From an uncultured Eubacteriales bacterium (lineage in GTDB: Bacteria > Bacillota > Clostridia > Tissierellales > Peptoniphilaceae), in contig CABTXP010000014.1 of the NCBI GenBank assembly GCA_902488815.1, forward strand, positions 1 through 32,439: a stretch of 32,439 nucleotides of DNA. The letters are read 5' to 3'. Shown in pieces: positions 7,300 through 15,423 of the stretch. The notes below the pieces were generated by a model. It was not told the origin of the DNA and ran no database searches. It worked only from the letters and a program-made list of their open reading frames with translations. The first letter of the stretch is position 1. Each line of letters begins with the position of its first letter. The translations under genes were made by a program, and so were the position numbers.

Positions 7300-8138
7300 G
7301 GCTCCTCCTTTAATACTTCAAAGGTCTTAACATCTTCTTCCTTTAACTTTTTAATAAGGGCTTCTCTTATTTCATATTCCAAGGCGAAATTGTCGCCCCA
7401 ATTTGCAAAAAATACAAAGGTTATTACATAGCCAAGTCTTTCAAATCGTGTTACGCCCCAAATTTCCGAACTTAAAAACGCCGGCCTTTCACTGTAGCCT
7501 TTCAAGACGTCTTTAACAATGCCCATGATTTTGTCCGGCTCTTCTTCGTAACTTACAAAGACTTCCACAGCAGTCCTCTGTGCCTTTCTGCTTCTGTTGG
7601 TAAGAGTTGTAATGGTGCCGTTGGGGATAATGTGTATTTCTCCCTTGTAGCTTTCAAGCTTCGTGGTCCTTATGCCCATTTCCCTTACTACTCCTTCGAC
7701 GGAATCTATGCGCACAAAGTCGCCTACGCTGAACTGGTCTTCAACTATAATCAAAAATCCGCCGATTACGTCCTTTATAAAAGACTGAGCTCCGATACCT
7801 ATTACAATGGAACCTATTCCCAAGGTGGCGAAAAGGTTCTTGGTGTTAAAGCCCAATATATTTAAAGCTATTATCACTCCTATAAAGTAGAAGATGACCT
7901 TCATAACTTTTGCAAAGGTTGCAGTAAGTGTGTCAATACGGGCAAAGGACTTTAAGTTTCTGATCCTGTCCGTCTCTTTCCACTTCTTCAGTCCTCTGTC
8001 TATAAAGTATAAGAGGACCTGTATCACTACAAAGATGACGATAATCATGCCTATTTCCCCTAAGATGCCCTTGCTCTTTATATAGTATTGTATATCTTTA
8101 ATATCTTTTTCGTTAATTTTCCTTTCCTCCTTCATCAA
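7272..8138 (-). CDS. Small-conductance mechanosensitive channel (MscS family)
   Basis: This 288-residue protein has three membrane segments (about 28-46, 74-92 and 100-120). The pore-lining block GIGSIVIGIGAQSFIKDVIGGF is followed by VGDFVRIDSVEGVVREMGIRTTKL, the MscS beta domain. It would open under membrane tension to release solutes on osmotic downshock. The start is unclear: TTG 8138 and ATG 8135 lie inside the end of the upstream gene with no ribosome site before them. The strong AAGGAGG at 8126-8132 lies downstream of them, about 8 bases before an ATT codon (8117). The gene overlaps both neighbours, as in a tightly coupled operon. Confidence 0.9.
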   Translation of the reverse strand: MMKEERKINEKDIKDIQYYIKSKGILGEIGMIIVIFVVIQVLLYFIDRGLKKWKETDRIRNLKSFARIDTLTATFAKVMKVIFYFIGVIIALNILGFNTKNLFATLGIGSIVIGIGAQSFIKDVIGGFLIIVEDQFSVGDFVRIDSVEGVVREMGIRTTKLESYKGEIHIIPNGTITTLTNRSRKAQRTAVEVFVSYEEEPDKIMGIVKDVLKGYSERPAFLSSEIWGVTRFERLGYVITFVFFANWGDNFALEYEIREALIKKLKEEDVKTFEVLKEEPCYITNKEI

Positions 8139-9186
8139 GGTCCGTTATGCTTCCCTTAGTCGGGTTCTCTCTCGTGTTTACAACTTTGTAAATTGTGACT
8201 CTGCCCTTTCTAAGCGCCGCAATTGAAAGTCCGTTTATCTCAACTTTTTCCACTTCTTGAGGAAATCTCGTGTAATATTCATTGCGAGTTCCGATTTCTC
8301 CTCCTATGTCCGTTTGGCCGATTAAGTAAACGCCTTTTGAAATCTTTTCAATTCTGTCGGCATTTGCCGCCACTACGGACTTGGATTTTTCTTTAAGATC
8401 AGTGTTGTATGTGGAGAGGATGCCGCTGTGAAGCAAGAGAATATTTCTGTCCGTCATTAAAACTCCCTCTACATTTGGAATTTTAACTTCTTTCTTTTCC
8501 CCTCCCGAGACTTTGTACAGAGCCTTGTCACTTACGGCAAAGACATTTCTGCCGATAATTTTGCTGTCCAAAATCACTTCGTTAAGTATTTGCTGCTCGT
8601 CCTTATTCCCGTCTTTAAAATGTTTTATATAGCTTTTATATCCTGTGGAGTCGGCAAAGACTTCTCCCACTACAAATTCATTTCTGCTCTTTGTGTCAAA
8701 GGTCAAGATGTAGTTTGGTGTTTCATAAATTTTTGCCAAATCTTTTTTGTAATCCCTGAGATAAAGTTCTTCCTTGTCTGAATTTTTTACGTGGAAAATA
8801 ATATTTTTGTTTTGAACTCTTATGTTAAAAATATTTCCCGGACTTTCAAAGCTTTCAATCATAAAGCCTCTGTCATCATACTGAGTGATAATATTTGTGT
8901 CCAAGTCCACGACAAAGGCGTAGTCATTTGAGAAAAACAACTTTATATTTACATTGTCTAAATTAAGTCTGTCAAGGACATTGCCTTCTTTGTCAAAGAA
9001 GTACATGTAGTCGCCGTTGTACAAGATACACGAGCGGGAGCTCAGGTGAAAGTCCTTTACTCCTTCAAGATCTACGTCCTTGACCTTTACAATTTGTCTT
9101 TTATTATTTATACTTCCCAACACTCCGACCAATATTAGGAGGATGACTATAAGTATAGCTAAAACTTTTTTTGTTAAACTGTTCAT
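8113..9186 (-). CDS. Membrane-anchored DUF5711-like beta-propeller protein
   Basis: This 357-residue protein has a basic N-terminus and one hydrophobic anchor at about 8-26. The rest is extracytoplasmic, made of repeated short strands with DLDTN, FDKEGN and YDDRG turns typical of a propeller. It resembles the DUF5711 proteins of Firmicutes, whose role is unknown. It is the first gene of an operon with the MscS channel, DUF951 and tRNA-Arg. A CGAGGT ribosome site and an extended -10 promoter precede it. The association with a mechanosensitive channel could mean a cell-envelope role, but that is speculation. Confidence 0.75.
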   Translation of the reverse strand: MNSLTKKVLAILIVILLILVGVLGSINNKRQIVKVKDVDLEGVKDFHLSSRSCILYNGDYMYFFDKEGNVLDRLNLDNVNIKLFFSNDYAFVVDLDTNIITQYDDRGFMIESFESPGNIFNIRVQNKNIIFHVKNSDKEELYLRDYKKDLAKIYETPNYILTFDTKSRNEFVVGEVFADSTGYKSYIKHFKDGNKDEQQILNEVILDSKIIGRNVFAVSDKALYKVSGGEKKEVKIPNVEGVLMTDRNILLLHSGILSTYNTDLKEKSKSVVAANADRIEKISKGVYLIGQTDIGGEIGTRNEYYTRFPQEVEKVEINGLSIAALRKGRVTIYKVVNTRENPTKGSITDLDEGGKEN

Positions 9187-9201
9187 AAATACCTCGTAAT
9201 G

Positions 9202-9210
9202 ATTATATCA
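9202..9210 (-). promoter_or_regulatory. Extended -10 promoter
   Basis: On the minus strand the bases read TGATATAAT, a TGn-extended -10 with a perfect TATAAT, about 15 bases upstream of the start codon at 9186. No good -35 is visible. It likely drives the DUF5711-MscS-DUF951-tRNA operon. Confidence 0.55.
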
Positions 9211-9220
9211 AAATAGAAAG

Positions 9221-9245
9221 AAAAAAAGAAAGGTCATTGCCTTTC
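9221..9245 (-). terminator. Terminator of the CNNM/HlyC gene
   Basis: On the minus strand GAAAGG and CCTTTC form a 6-bp stem around a six-base loop, followed by seven T residues. The 5' arm overlaps the last codons of the gene. Confidence 0.7.
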
Positions 9246-10589
9246 TTCTTCAATTGCTTTTTTTTCGCTCTCCGTCTCCAAGATTTCAAGCTTTACTTTT
9301 TCTATTCTGTTTTCATCGACCTTTACAGTTGTAAGTTTAATCTTGTCTTCCCTGTCGTAGATGCAGGTGTCGCCCTTCGATCCGTCGTCGGGTATGAATC
9401 CCAAAAGCTCCAAGACAAGTCCTCCCACGGTCTCGTGGTTTTCACTGTCAAGGTGAAGGCTTAGTTCATCTGCAATATATGATAGCTCCGCCTTGCCTTC
9501 TACCATGTAGGTGCGGTCGTTTATCCTTTCAATAAGTTTGTCTTCTTTGTCAAACTCGTCTTCAATTTCTCCCACAATCTCTTCGATTATGTCTTCCATG
9601 GTGACCATGCCTGAGAGGCCGCCGTACTCGTCAATTAAAATTGCCATGTGTGTCTTTGAAATTTGAAGTTCTTTTAAAAGCCTGTCAATTTTTTTCGTCT
9701 CGGGAACAAAGTAACAGGGCTTTAAAATTTTATTTAAGTCCACGCTTTTAAAGTTGTTCTTGGAATAGTTGTCAAATAAATCTTTTATATTTACAATGCC
9801 CAAAATATTGTCCGGGTTATCGTCATAAATAGGCACGCGGGAATATCCGCTTTCCAATATCTCCTCTATAATGTCCGAGTTAAAGTCCTCTTTGTCAATC
9901 ATGTATATATCTGTACGAGGAGTCATGATTTCGTAAGCCATTTTGTCGTCAAAGTCCATAATGTTTACAATCATTTCTTCCCCTTCAAGATTTATAACTC
10001 CCGCTTCCTTAGACACTCTGATGTAGGATTTGAGTTCTTCTTCGGAAATTTTTTCTTCCACATCTTCAGAATACTTGCCCATTAATTTTAAAACACCAAC
10101 TGTAGTTATGGATAGTAATCTTACAAATGGATAGAAAACCTTGGATGTAACGGAAATAGCTCCCACTCTTTTAAGTGCGATTTCCTCCGGGTTTTGAAGT
10201 GCCACTCTCTTGGGCACAAGCTCGCCGAACACAAGAGTGATATAGGACAAAATTATAAGAGTCACTACAAAGGAAATTGCGGTACCGTATTTTATTCCTG
10301 CACTTACGAGATAACTGCCTAAGGATTTTGAAATTGTTGTAGATGCGGAACCTGAGGAGAAGAATCCTGCCAAGGTTATTCCTACCTGTATGGTAGAGAG
10401 AAATCTCGTCTGATCCGCCGTAACTTCCAAAAGTTTTTGAGCATTTTTTGAGCCTTCTTCGGCTAAAGCTTCGATTTTATTTTTGTTACAGGATACAACG
10501 GCCATTTCCGCCGATGCGAAAAACGCGTTGATCCAAGTGAGTATTGCAATAATTGCCAACTGTACCAATATTTGAGGCCAAGGGTCCAT
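9234..10589 (-). CDS. CNNM/CorC (HlyC) family ion transporter with CBS pair
   Basis: This 451-residue protein has a DUF21/CNNM membrane domain (about 1-200, starting WINAFFASAEMAVV and including VFGELVPKRVAL). A tandem CBS domain follows (about 205-335, with MTPRTDIYMID and MVTMEDIIEEIVGEIEDE), then a C-terminal CorC_HlyC domain (about 345-430). Such proteins export or regulate Mg2+ and related cations and sense adenine nucleotides through the CBS pair. The name hemolysin is historical. AGGAGG lies 12 bases before ATG 10589, a long but usable spacing. It follows the glucosaminidase gene closely and may be cotranscribed with tadA. Confidence 0.93.
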   Translation of the reverse strand: MDPWPQILVQLAIIAILTWINAFFASAEMAVVSCNKNKIEALAEEGSKNAQKLLEVTADQTRFLSTIQVGITLAGFFSSGSASTTISKSLGSYLVSAGIKYGTAISFVVTLIILSYITLVFGELVPKRVALQNPEEIALKRVGAISVTSKVFYPFVRLLSITTVGVLKLMGKYSEDVEEKISEEELKSYIRVSKEAGVINLEGEEMIVNIMDFDDKMAYEIMTPRTDIYMIDKEDFNSDIIEEILESGYSRVPIYDDNPDNILGIVNIKDLFDNYSKNNFKSVDLNKILKPCYFVPETKKIDRLLKELQISKTHMAILIDEYGGLSGMVTMEDIIEEIVGEIEDEFDKEDKLIERINDRTYMVEGKAELSYIADELSLHLDSENHETVGGLVLELLGFIPDDGSKGDTCIYDREDKIKLTTVKVDENRIEKVKLEILETESEKKAIEEERQ

Positions 10590-10605
10590 TAAATAATGAT
10601 TCCTC

Positions 10606-11181
10606 CTAATCTAATTTATATAATTCATATACTTCTATTATGTTAATAAGTTTACTTGCATAGTCCGGGTCTGTGGCGTAGCCGTTTTTTTGAAGCTCGA
10701 TACAGGCCTCCTTATAGTCCTTGGCTTCGACTACAGGTTTATATCTTTCCGCCTTCGTTATGAGCTCGCCGTAACTTTTGAAAGACTCCTTGGGGTTTGA
10801 ATATTTTCTAAAATTTTCATTCTCCACGGTTGCCTCTCCGTCTATGTATTCCGTCGTGTCCAGAGACACTTTCTCTTCCCCTTCATTTGCTTTGATTCCG
10901 AAGTAGTTGTTAAATTCACTTGACAGTTTGCTTCTGCCGAAATTACTTTCGTGTGCCGACTGCGCCAAAACTACTGAAGGAAAAAGTTCGTACCTCTTTG
11001 CTATGTCTGTGGCAATGCCTTCAAACTCGGAGAGATATTTTTGTTTAACTTCATCTTCCGTTTCAGTCATAACTTTTTTGCCGCAAAAACTTAATACCAT
11101 TGAAGCTAAGAGGATTATAAAGGTAAAGGTAAGAAAAAAATTAAGCTTCTTTTTCTTCCTTATTCGCCTTTTTCGTGTCAT
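10606..11181 (-). CDS. Glucosaminidase (FlgJ/LytB-type peptidoglycan hydrolase)
   Basis: This 191-residue protein has a very basic N-terminus (MTRKRRIRKKKK) and one hydrophobic segment at 14-31, a signal peptide or anchor. A glucosaminidase domain follows. The motif AQSAHESNFG holds the predicted catalytic Glu78, and NNYFGIK and YATDPDYASKL are typical of the family. It would cleave beta-1,4 glycan bonds in peptidoglycan outside the cell. The start lies 41 bases inside tadA, with AAGGAG 8 bases upstream, so translation is probably coupled. There is no wall-binding repeat, so the membrane anchor probably fixes it in place. Confidence 0.88.
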   Translation of the reverse strand: MTRKRRIRKKKKLNFFLTFTFIILLASMVLSFCGKKVMTETEDEVKQKYLSEFEGIATDIAKRYELFPSVVLAQSAHESNFGRSKLSSEFNNYFGIKANEGEEKVSLDTTEYIDGEATVENENFRKYSNPKESFKSYGELITKAERYKPVVEAKDYKEACIELQKNGYATDPDYASKLINIIEVYELYKLD

Positions 11182-11635
11182 TACTTTTTCTCCTTAGATT
11201 TCTAAAAAAACGCGAGACTATGTATGAAGAAAATTTGTCATTTACAAATTCCACTTCACTCTTGTGATTAAACTCCTCCATGTTTAAGAGATTTAAGACG
11301 GAGCCGCAAGCACCTGTCCTTAAATTTTCCGCTCCTATGTAGACCTTTCTTATTCTTGACATAATAACGGCACCTGCACACATGGCGCAAGGTTCTAAGT
11401 TAACATACATGTCGCAGTCCACCAAGTACCAGGAGTTTAAATTTTTACACGCCTCTTTAATTGCATTTATTTCCCCGTGAGAAGTAGCGTCGTTGGATGA
11501 TTCCTTTTCATTGTGTCCTCTTCCGATTATTACACCGTCTTTTACAATGACACAACCTACAGGCACATCTCCTTTTTTATATGCAATAAGAGCTTCTTTC
11601 AAAGCCTCATTCATAAAGTCCATACTCTCACCCAT
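11141..11635 (-). CDS. tadA: tRNA adenosine(34) deaminase
   Basis: This zinc deaminase converts A34 to inosine in tRNA-Arg(ACG). HGEINAI at 53-59 gives a zinc ligand and the proton-shuttling Glu55, and PCAMC at 82-86 gives two zinc cysteines. The length (164) is normal. The start is uncertain: ATG 11635 has no ribosome site, while GGTGAG just before ATG 11623 (residue 5) is close but possible. The C-terminal KSNDTKKANKEEKEA tail is charged and overlaps the glucosaminidase gene. Substrate specificity follows from the family. Confidence 0.95.
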   Translation of the reverse strand: MGESMDFMNEALKEALIAYKKGDVPVGCVIVKDGVIIGRGHNEKESSNDATSHGEINAIKEACKNLNSWYLVDCDMYVNLEPCAMCAGAVIMSRIRKVYIGAENLRTGACGSVLNLLNMEEFNHKSEVEFVNDKFSSYIVSRFFRNLRRKSNDTKKANKEEKEA

Positions 11636-11648
11636 TTCTATGAGAGTT

Positions 11649-11677
11649 AGTTTATCAAGTTTTAAGCATATTTACAA
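11649..11677 (-). promoter_or_regulatory. Candidate sigma-A promoter of tadA
   Basis: On the minus strand TTGTAA is followed by 17 bases and TAAACT, with a TGA just before the -10 hexamer. It lies directly upstream of tadA and after the clpB terminator, which is where a promoter is needed. Confidence 0.45.
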
Positions 11678-11718
11678 CTATTTGCGTGAGTTCTCCTTTA
11701 TGTGCGGAAATTTTACGC

Positions 11719-11756
11719 AAAAAAATATCCCCTTCGCCCTTAGGCAAAGAGGATAT
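11719..11756 (-). terminator. Terminator of clpB
   Basis: On the minus strand ATATCCTCTTTGCC pairs, with two mismatches, with GGCGAAGGGGATAT around a TAAG loop and runs into a tract of T. It starts 3 bases after the clpB stop. Confidence 0.88.
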
Positions 11757-11759
11757 CTG

Positions 11760-14333
11760 TTATGAGTATATTAACTTTTCTCCGTCTGATGAAATGTTGA
11801 CGGTGACATTTTCTATTATGTCGCCTTTAATAATTCTCTTGGAAAGCTCTGTCTCAATTGTGTTTTGAATATATCTCTTAACAGGTCTTGCACCGTATTG
11901 CAATGAGTATGAGTTGTCCAAAATATATTGAAGGGCTTTGTCGTCTACATTCAATTTAATTTCTCTGTCTTCAAGCCTTGCTTCAATGTCTGCGATTTCG
12001 TGTTTGATAATTTCATAGACCTCATCTCTTTGAAGAGGTTTAAACATTACAATTTCATCAACTCTGTTTAAGAACTCCGGTCTGAACCTTGCTTTAAGTT
12101 CATTCATAACCATTTCTCTCTTAGAGGCATCAATGTCGCCTTTATCGGTAATGCCTTCGATTAAATAATCTGAGCCGATATTTGAAGTCATTATAATAAC
12201 AGTGTTTTTAAAGTCCACAGTCCTTCCTTGGTTGTCGGTAAGTCTTCCGTCGTCAAGAACTTGGAGCAAAATATTAAATACATCCTGGTGAGCCTTTTCT
12301 ATTTCGTCAAACAATACTACTGAGTAGGGTCTTCTCCTTACGGCCTCTGTAAGTTGTCCGCCTTCGTCATAGCCTACATATCCCGGCGGCGATCCTACAA
12401 GTCTTGACACTGAATGCTTTTCCATGTACTCACTCATGTCAATTCTCACCATGTTCTTTTCGTCGTCAAACAAGGTTGTGGTAAGTGCCTTTGCAGTTTG
12501 AGTCTTACCTACACCTGTAGGTCCTAAGAATATAAAGCTGCCTATAGGTCTGTTGGCAGACTTTAGTCCCGCTCTTTGACGTAGTACGGCGTCTGCAACT
12601 TTCTTAACGGCTTCGTCTTGACCTACGACTTTCTCGTGAAGAATGTCTTCAAGGCCGATTAACTTATCTCTTTCCGACTTGGAAAGTTTGTCTACGGGGA
12701 TTCCTGTCCAGCGAGAAACTACTTGTGCAATTTCATCCTCCGTGACTTCTTCCTTTACCATTTGGTTCTTGCCCTTGGACTTTGATTCGGCTTCCTTTAA
12801 CTCTTCTTCAAGTTTGGGAAGTTCACCGAATTTAAGCTGTGAAAGTTTTTCCAAATTGTATTCACGTTCCGCCTTGTCAATTTGAATTCTCACATCATCT
12901 AATTTTTCTTTTATTTCTTTTACTTGGTTTAAGTCTTTCTTTTCTTTTTCCCATTTTGCCTTTAGAATGTCGAAGCCTTCTTTTTCAGATTGCAATTCTT
13001 TTTCTAAAATTTCCAAGCGTTTCTTGCCCGCTTCGTCAGTTTCTTTTTTCAAAGCTTCTCTTTCAATTTCAAGTTGCAAAATTTTTCTTCTGACTTCATC
13101 TACTTCTTCAGGCATTGATTCAATTTCCGTTCTCACCATGGCACAAGCTTCGTCCATTAAGTCGATGGCCTTGTCAGGCAAAAATCTGTCGGATATATAT
13201 CTGTTTGACAAAGTGGATGCCGCAATTACGGCTCCGTCTGAAATTCTGATGCCGTGATAGATCTCGTACTTTTCTTTCAAGCCTCTTAAGATTGAAATTG
13301 TATCTTCAACTGTAGGTTCGCCTACATAGACTTTTTGGAATCTTCTTTCCAAGGCTTGGTCTTTTTCAATGTACTTCCTGTACTCGTCCAAGGTGGTGGC
13401 ACCTATTGTACGCAGCTCTCCTCTTGCAAGTAGGGGCTTCAAAAGGTTAGAAGCGTCCATAGCACCTTCAGATTTTCCTGCGCCTACAATGTTGTGAAGT
13501 TCATCTATAAAGAGAAGTATTTGTCCGTTGGAACTTGTCACTTCATTAAGGACAGCTTTAAGTCTTTCTTCAAACTCTCCTCTGTACTTGGCACCTGCAA
13601 GTAGTGTGCCCATGTCAAGGGAGAACAAAGTCTTGCCCTTCAAGCCTTCAGGTACGTCTTCCTTTACAATTCTTTGTGCCAGGCCTTCAACAATTGCAGT
13701 CTTACCTACACCGGGATCTCCGATTAGAACCGGATTGTTCTTGGTACGACGGGACAAAATTCGAATTACGTTACGAATTTCTTCGTCCCTTCCTATTACC
13801 GGGTCCATCTTTCCTTCTCTTGCAAGCTTTGTCATGTCTATGCCGTACTTGACAAGCACGTCATAGGTGTCTTCCGGATTGTCCGATGTAACTTGGCGAT
13901 TGCCCCTTATTTTTTTAAGAGCTTGCAAAAAACCCATCAGGTCCACTTTGTATTTTTGAAATACCGGTGCGGACTTGGAATATTTTTGTTCCAATATAGC
14001 CATGTAAAGATGTTCCACAGAAGTGTATTCATCTTTAAAGTCCTCTTGATGCTTTACAGCTCTTTCCAAAACTTTTCTAAAGTCGTCGTTTGGATATATG
14101 CTGCCCCCTTGTTGCTTAGGCAGCTTTTCAATTTCTCTTTCAATGTCTTTTGTAAATAAGTCTTTGTTGACGCCCATGTATTCCAAAATTTTTGGAATTA
14201 GACCATCTTTGTCCTTTAAGAGGGCAAAATTTAAGTGAATGGGCATTAAGGCAGGAGAGCCGTACTCAGTCGCAATACTTTGGGCTGAGTTTATGGCCTC
14301 TACTGATTTTTGTGTAAATTTTTCGTAATTCAT
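11760..14333 (-). CDS. clpB: Disaggregase chaperone ClpB
   Basis: This 857-residue hexameric AAA+ chaperone is full length. It has an N-terminal Clp repeat domain (1-145) and NBD1 with Walker A GDPGVGKT near 203. A long charged coiled-coil middle domain spans roughly 405-520 and distinguishes ClpB from ClpC. NBD2 has Walker A GPTGVGKT near 605, and a small C-terminal domain completes the protein. It has no ClpP-binding loop that I can recognise. It pulls proteins from aggregates with DnaK/DnaJ. AAGGAGGGG precedes the ATG, 15 bases after the J-domain gene, so both share the CtsR-controlled promoter. Confidence 0.98.
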   Translation of the reverse strand: MNYEKFTQKSVEAINSAQSIATEYGSPALMPIHLNFALLKDKDGLIPKILEYMGVNKDLFTKDIEREIEKLPKQQGGSIYPNDDFRKVLERAVKHQEDFKDEYTSVEHLYMAILEQKYSKSAPVFQKYKVDLMGFLQALKKIRGNRQVTSDNPEDTYDVLVKYGIDMTKLAREGKMDPVIGRDEEIRNVIRILSRRTKNNPVLIGDPGVGKTAIVEGLAQRIVKEDVPEGLKGKTLFSLDMGTLLAGAKYRGEFEERLKAVLNEVTSSNGQILLFIDELHNIVGAGKSEGAMDASNLLKPLLARGELRTIGATTLDEYRKYIEKDQALERRFQKVYVGEPTVEDTISILRGLKEKYEIYHGIRISDGAVIAASTLSNRYISDRFLPDKAIDLMDEACAMVRTEIESMPEEVDEVRRKILQLEIEREALKKETDEAGKKRLEILEKELQSEKEGFDILKAKWEKEKKDLNQVKEIKEKLDDVRIQIDKAEREYNLEKLSQLKFGELPKLEEELKEAESKSKGKNQMVKEEVTEDEIAQVVSRWTGIPVDKLSKSERDKLIGLEDILHEKVVGQDEAVKKVADAVLRQRAGLKSANRPIGSFIFLGPTGVGKTQTAKALTTTLFDDEKNMVRIDMSEYMEKHSVSRLVGSPPGYVGYDEGGQLTEAVRRRPYSVVLFDEIEKAHQDVFNILLQVLDDGRLTDNQGRTVDFKNTVIIMTSNIGSDYLIEGITDKGDIDASKREMVMNELKARFRPEFLNRVDEIVMFKPLQRDEVYEIIKHEIADIEARLEDREIKLNVDDKALQYILDNSYSLQYGARPVKRYIQNTIETELSKRIIKGDIIENVTVNISSDGEKLIYS

Positions 14334-14348
14334 AATACCCCTCCTTTA

Positions 14349-15251
14349 TTAGGATATTTTTTTAAGTTCTTCATATAATTTTAATTGTTCATCTGTGAGT
14401 ATTTGAGGATTTACTATTGAAAATACTACATACATATCTCCAATATTTCTCTTCATGTCCATAAAACCTTTTTTGGGAATTCTCATCTTTGTGCCGGGCT
14501 TTACGCCTTTCGGGATTGTAATTCTTATTTTGCCGAAAAATGTTTCAACGGTTTTTTTGCCGCCTAAGGCAGCTTCCCACGGATAGACTTCAAGGGTCTT
14601 GTAAATGTCCGTTCCCTTTAAAGTTTCTCCTGCACTGCCTGTGATTTTTATTTTAAATAAAATATTGCCCGGTATGCCGAATTTTTCTCCGTTTACTTTT
14701 ATGGATTTATTTTCAGTAATACCTGCAGGTACTTTAACAGGCACTTCAATGTTCTTGCCTTCAAAGTTAAGTCCTACAGTTTTATCTATGCCTTGAAAAG
14801 CTTCTTTAATCGTCAAGTTAAGTGTAGTATTAAAGCTTTGTTTTTCTCTCTTTCTACCCTTTCCTCTCATTTCGGAAAAGATGTCGTTAAAGCTGAACTT
14901 GGAGCCCTCAGATTTAGTCTTCGAACCTCCGAAGAACATGTCAAAGAAATCGGAGAAGTCTCCCGTAGATCCCGTACTTGTATATGAGTATCCATAGTCT
15001 TCAGGGTTAAAGTCATAGCCGCCTTGGAAGTTGTAGCCGCTGCCGAAGGCATCGTACTTCTTCCTCTTGTCGGCATCCGACAATACTTCATAGGCTTCGG
15101 AAATTTCTTTAAACTTTTCTTGAGCCTTTTCATCGCCGCCGTTTAAGTCGGGATGATATTTCTTTGCAAGCTTTCTATATGCACTTTTTATTTCACTATC
15201 CGTTGCGCCCTTTTTAACTCCAAGGACTTCATAGTAATCTTTGTATTTCAT
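14349..15251 (-). CDS. J-domain cochaperone (type II, CbpA-like)
   Basis: This 300-residue protein has an N-terminal J domain with HPD at 33-35, which stimulates DnaK ATPase. A Gly/Phe-rich linker (about 73-115) follows, then two beta-sandwich substrate domains. The DnaJ zinc-finger CxxCxGxG repeats are absent, so it is the CbpA/DjlA-like type II form rather than canonical DnaJ. It is first in an operon with clpB, forming a disaggregation pair. Expression is probably repressed by CtsR through the site just upstream. An AGGTGG ribosome site precedes ATG 15251. Confidence 0.93.
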   Translation of the reverse strand: MKYKDYYEVLGVKKGATDSEIKSAYRKLAKKYHPDLNGGDEKAQEKFKEISEAYEVLSDADKRKKYDAFGSGYNFQGGYDFNPEDYGYSYTSTGSTGDFSDFFDMFFGGSKTKSEGSKFSFNDIFSEMRGKGRKREKQSFNTTLNLTIKEAFQGIDKTVGLNFEGKNIEVPVKVPAGITENKSIKVNGEKFGIPGNILFKIKITGSAGETLKGTDIYKTLEVYPWEAALGGKKTVETFFGKIRITIPKGVKPGTKMRIPKKGFMDMKRNIGDMYVVFSIVNPQILTDEQLKLYEELKKIS

Positions 15252-15276
15252 TTTTATTCACCACCTGTGAAAGTCT

Positions 15277-15293
15277 TTTGACCTTCTTTGACT
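15277..15293 (-). promoter_or_regulatory. CtsR operator
   Basis: On the minus strand the bases are AGTCAAA-GAA-GGTCAAA, two heptads 3 bases apart. This fits the CtsR consensus RGTCAAA-NAN-RGTCAAA exactly. It sits just downstream of the -10 element, where a bound repressor would block initiation. The ctsR gene is not in the window. Confidence 0.9.
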
Positions 15294-15301
15294 TTAGTTT
15301 A

Positions 15302-15330
15302 ATTTTAATATTATTTGAATCTTTTGTCAA
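15302..15330 (-). promoter_or_regulatory. Sigma-A promoter of the J-domain/clpB operon
   Basis: On the minus strand a perfect TTGACA (15325-15330) is followed by 17 bases and TAAAAT (15302-15307). The predicted start lies at the edge of the CtsR operator. Confidence 0.85.
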
Positions 15331-15395
15331 TATGATAAATTTGTACTAAAAATTTATTTTCTATGTGATTGTTACCCATTTTATAAATGGCAATA

Positions 15396-15420
15396 CAAAA
15401 AATAAGACCCTCAGGTCTTA
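15396..15420 (-). terminator. Terminator of the M24 peptidase gene
   Basis: A 7-bp stem, TAAGACC with GGTCTTA around a four-base loop, is followed on the minus strand by six T residues. It starts 3 bases after the stop codon. Confidence 0.88.
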
Positions 15421-15423
15421 CTT

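Noticed and set aside
11070..11095. A lipobox reading of the glucosaminidase N-terminus (LSFC).
   Set aside because: The residue before the cysteine is Phe, which is not accepted in lipoboxes; a signal anchor fits better.
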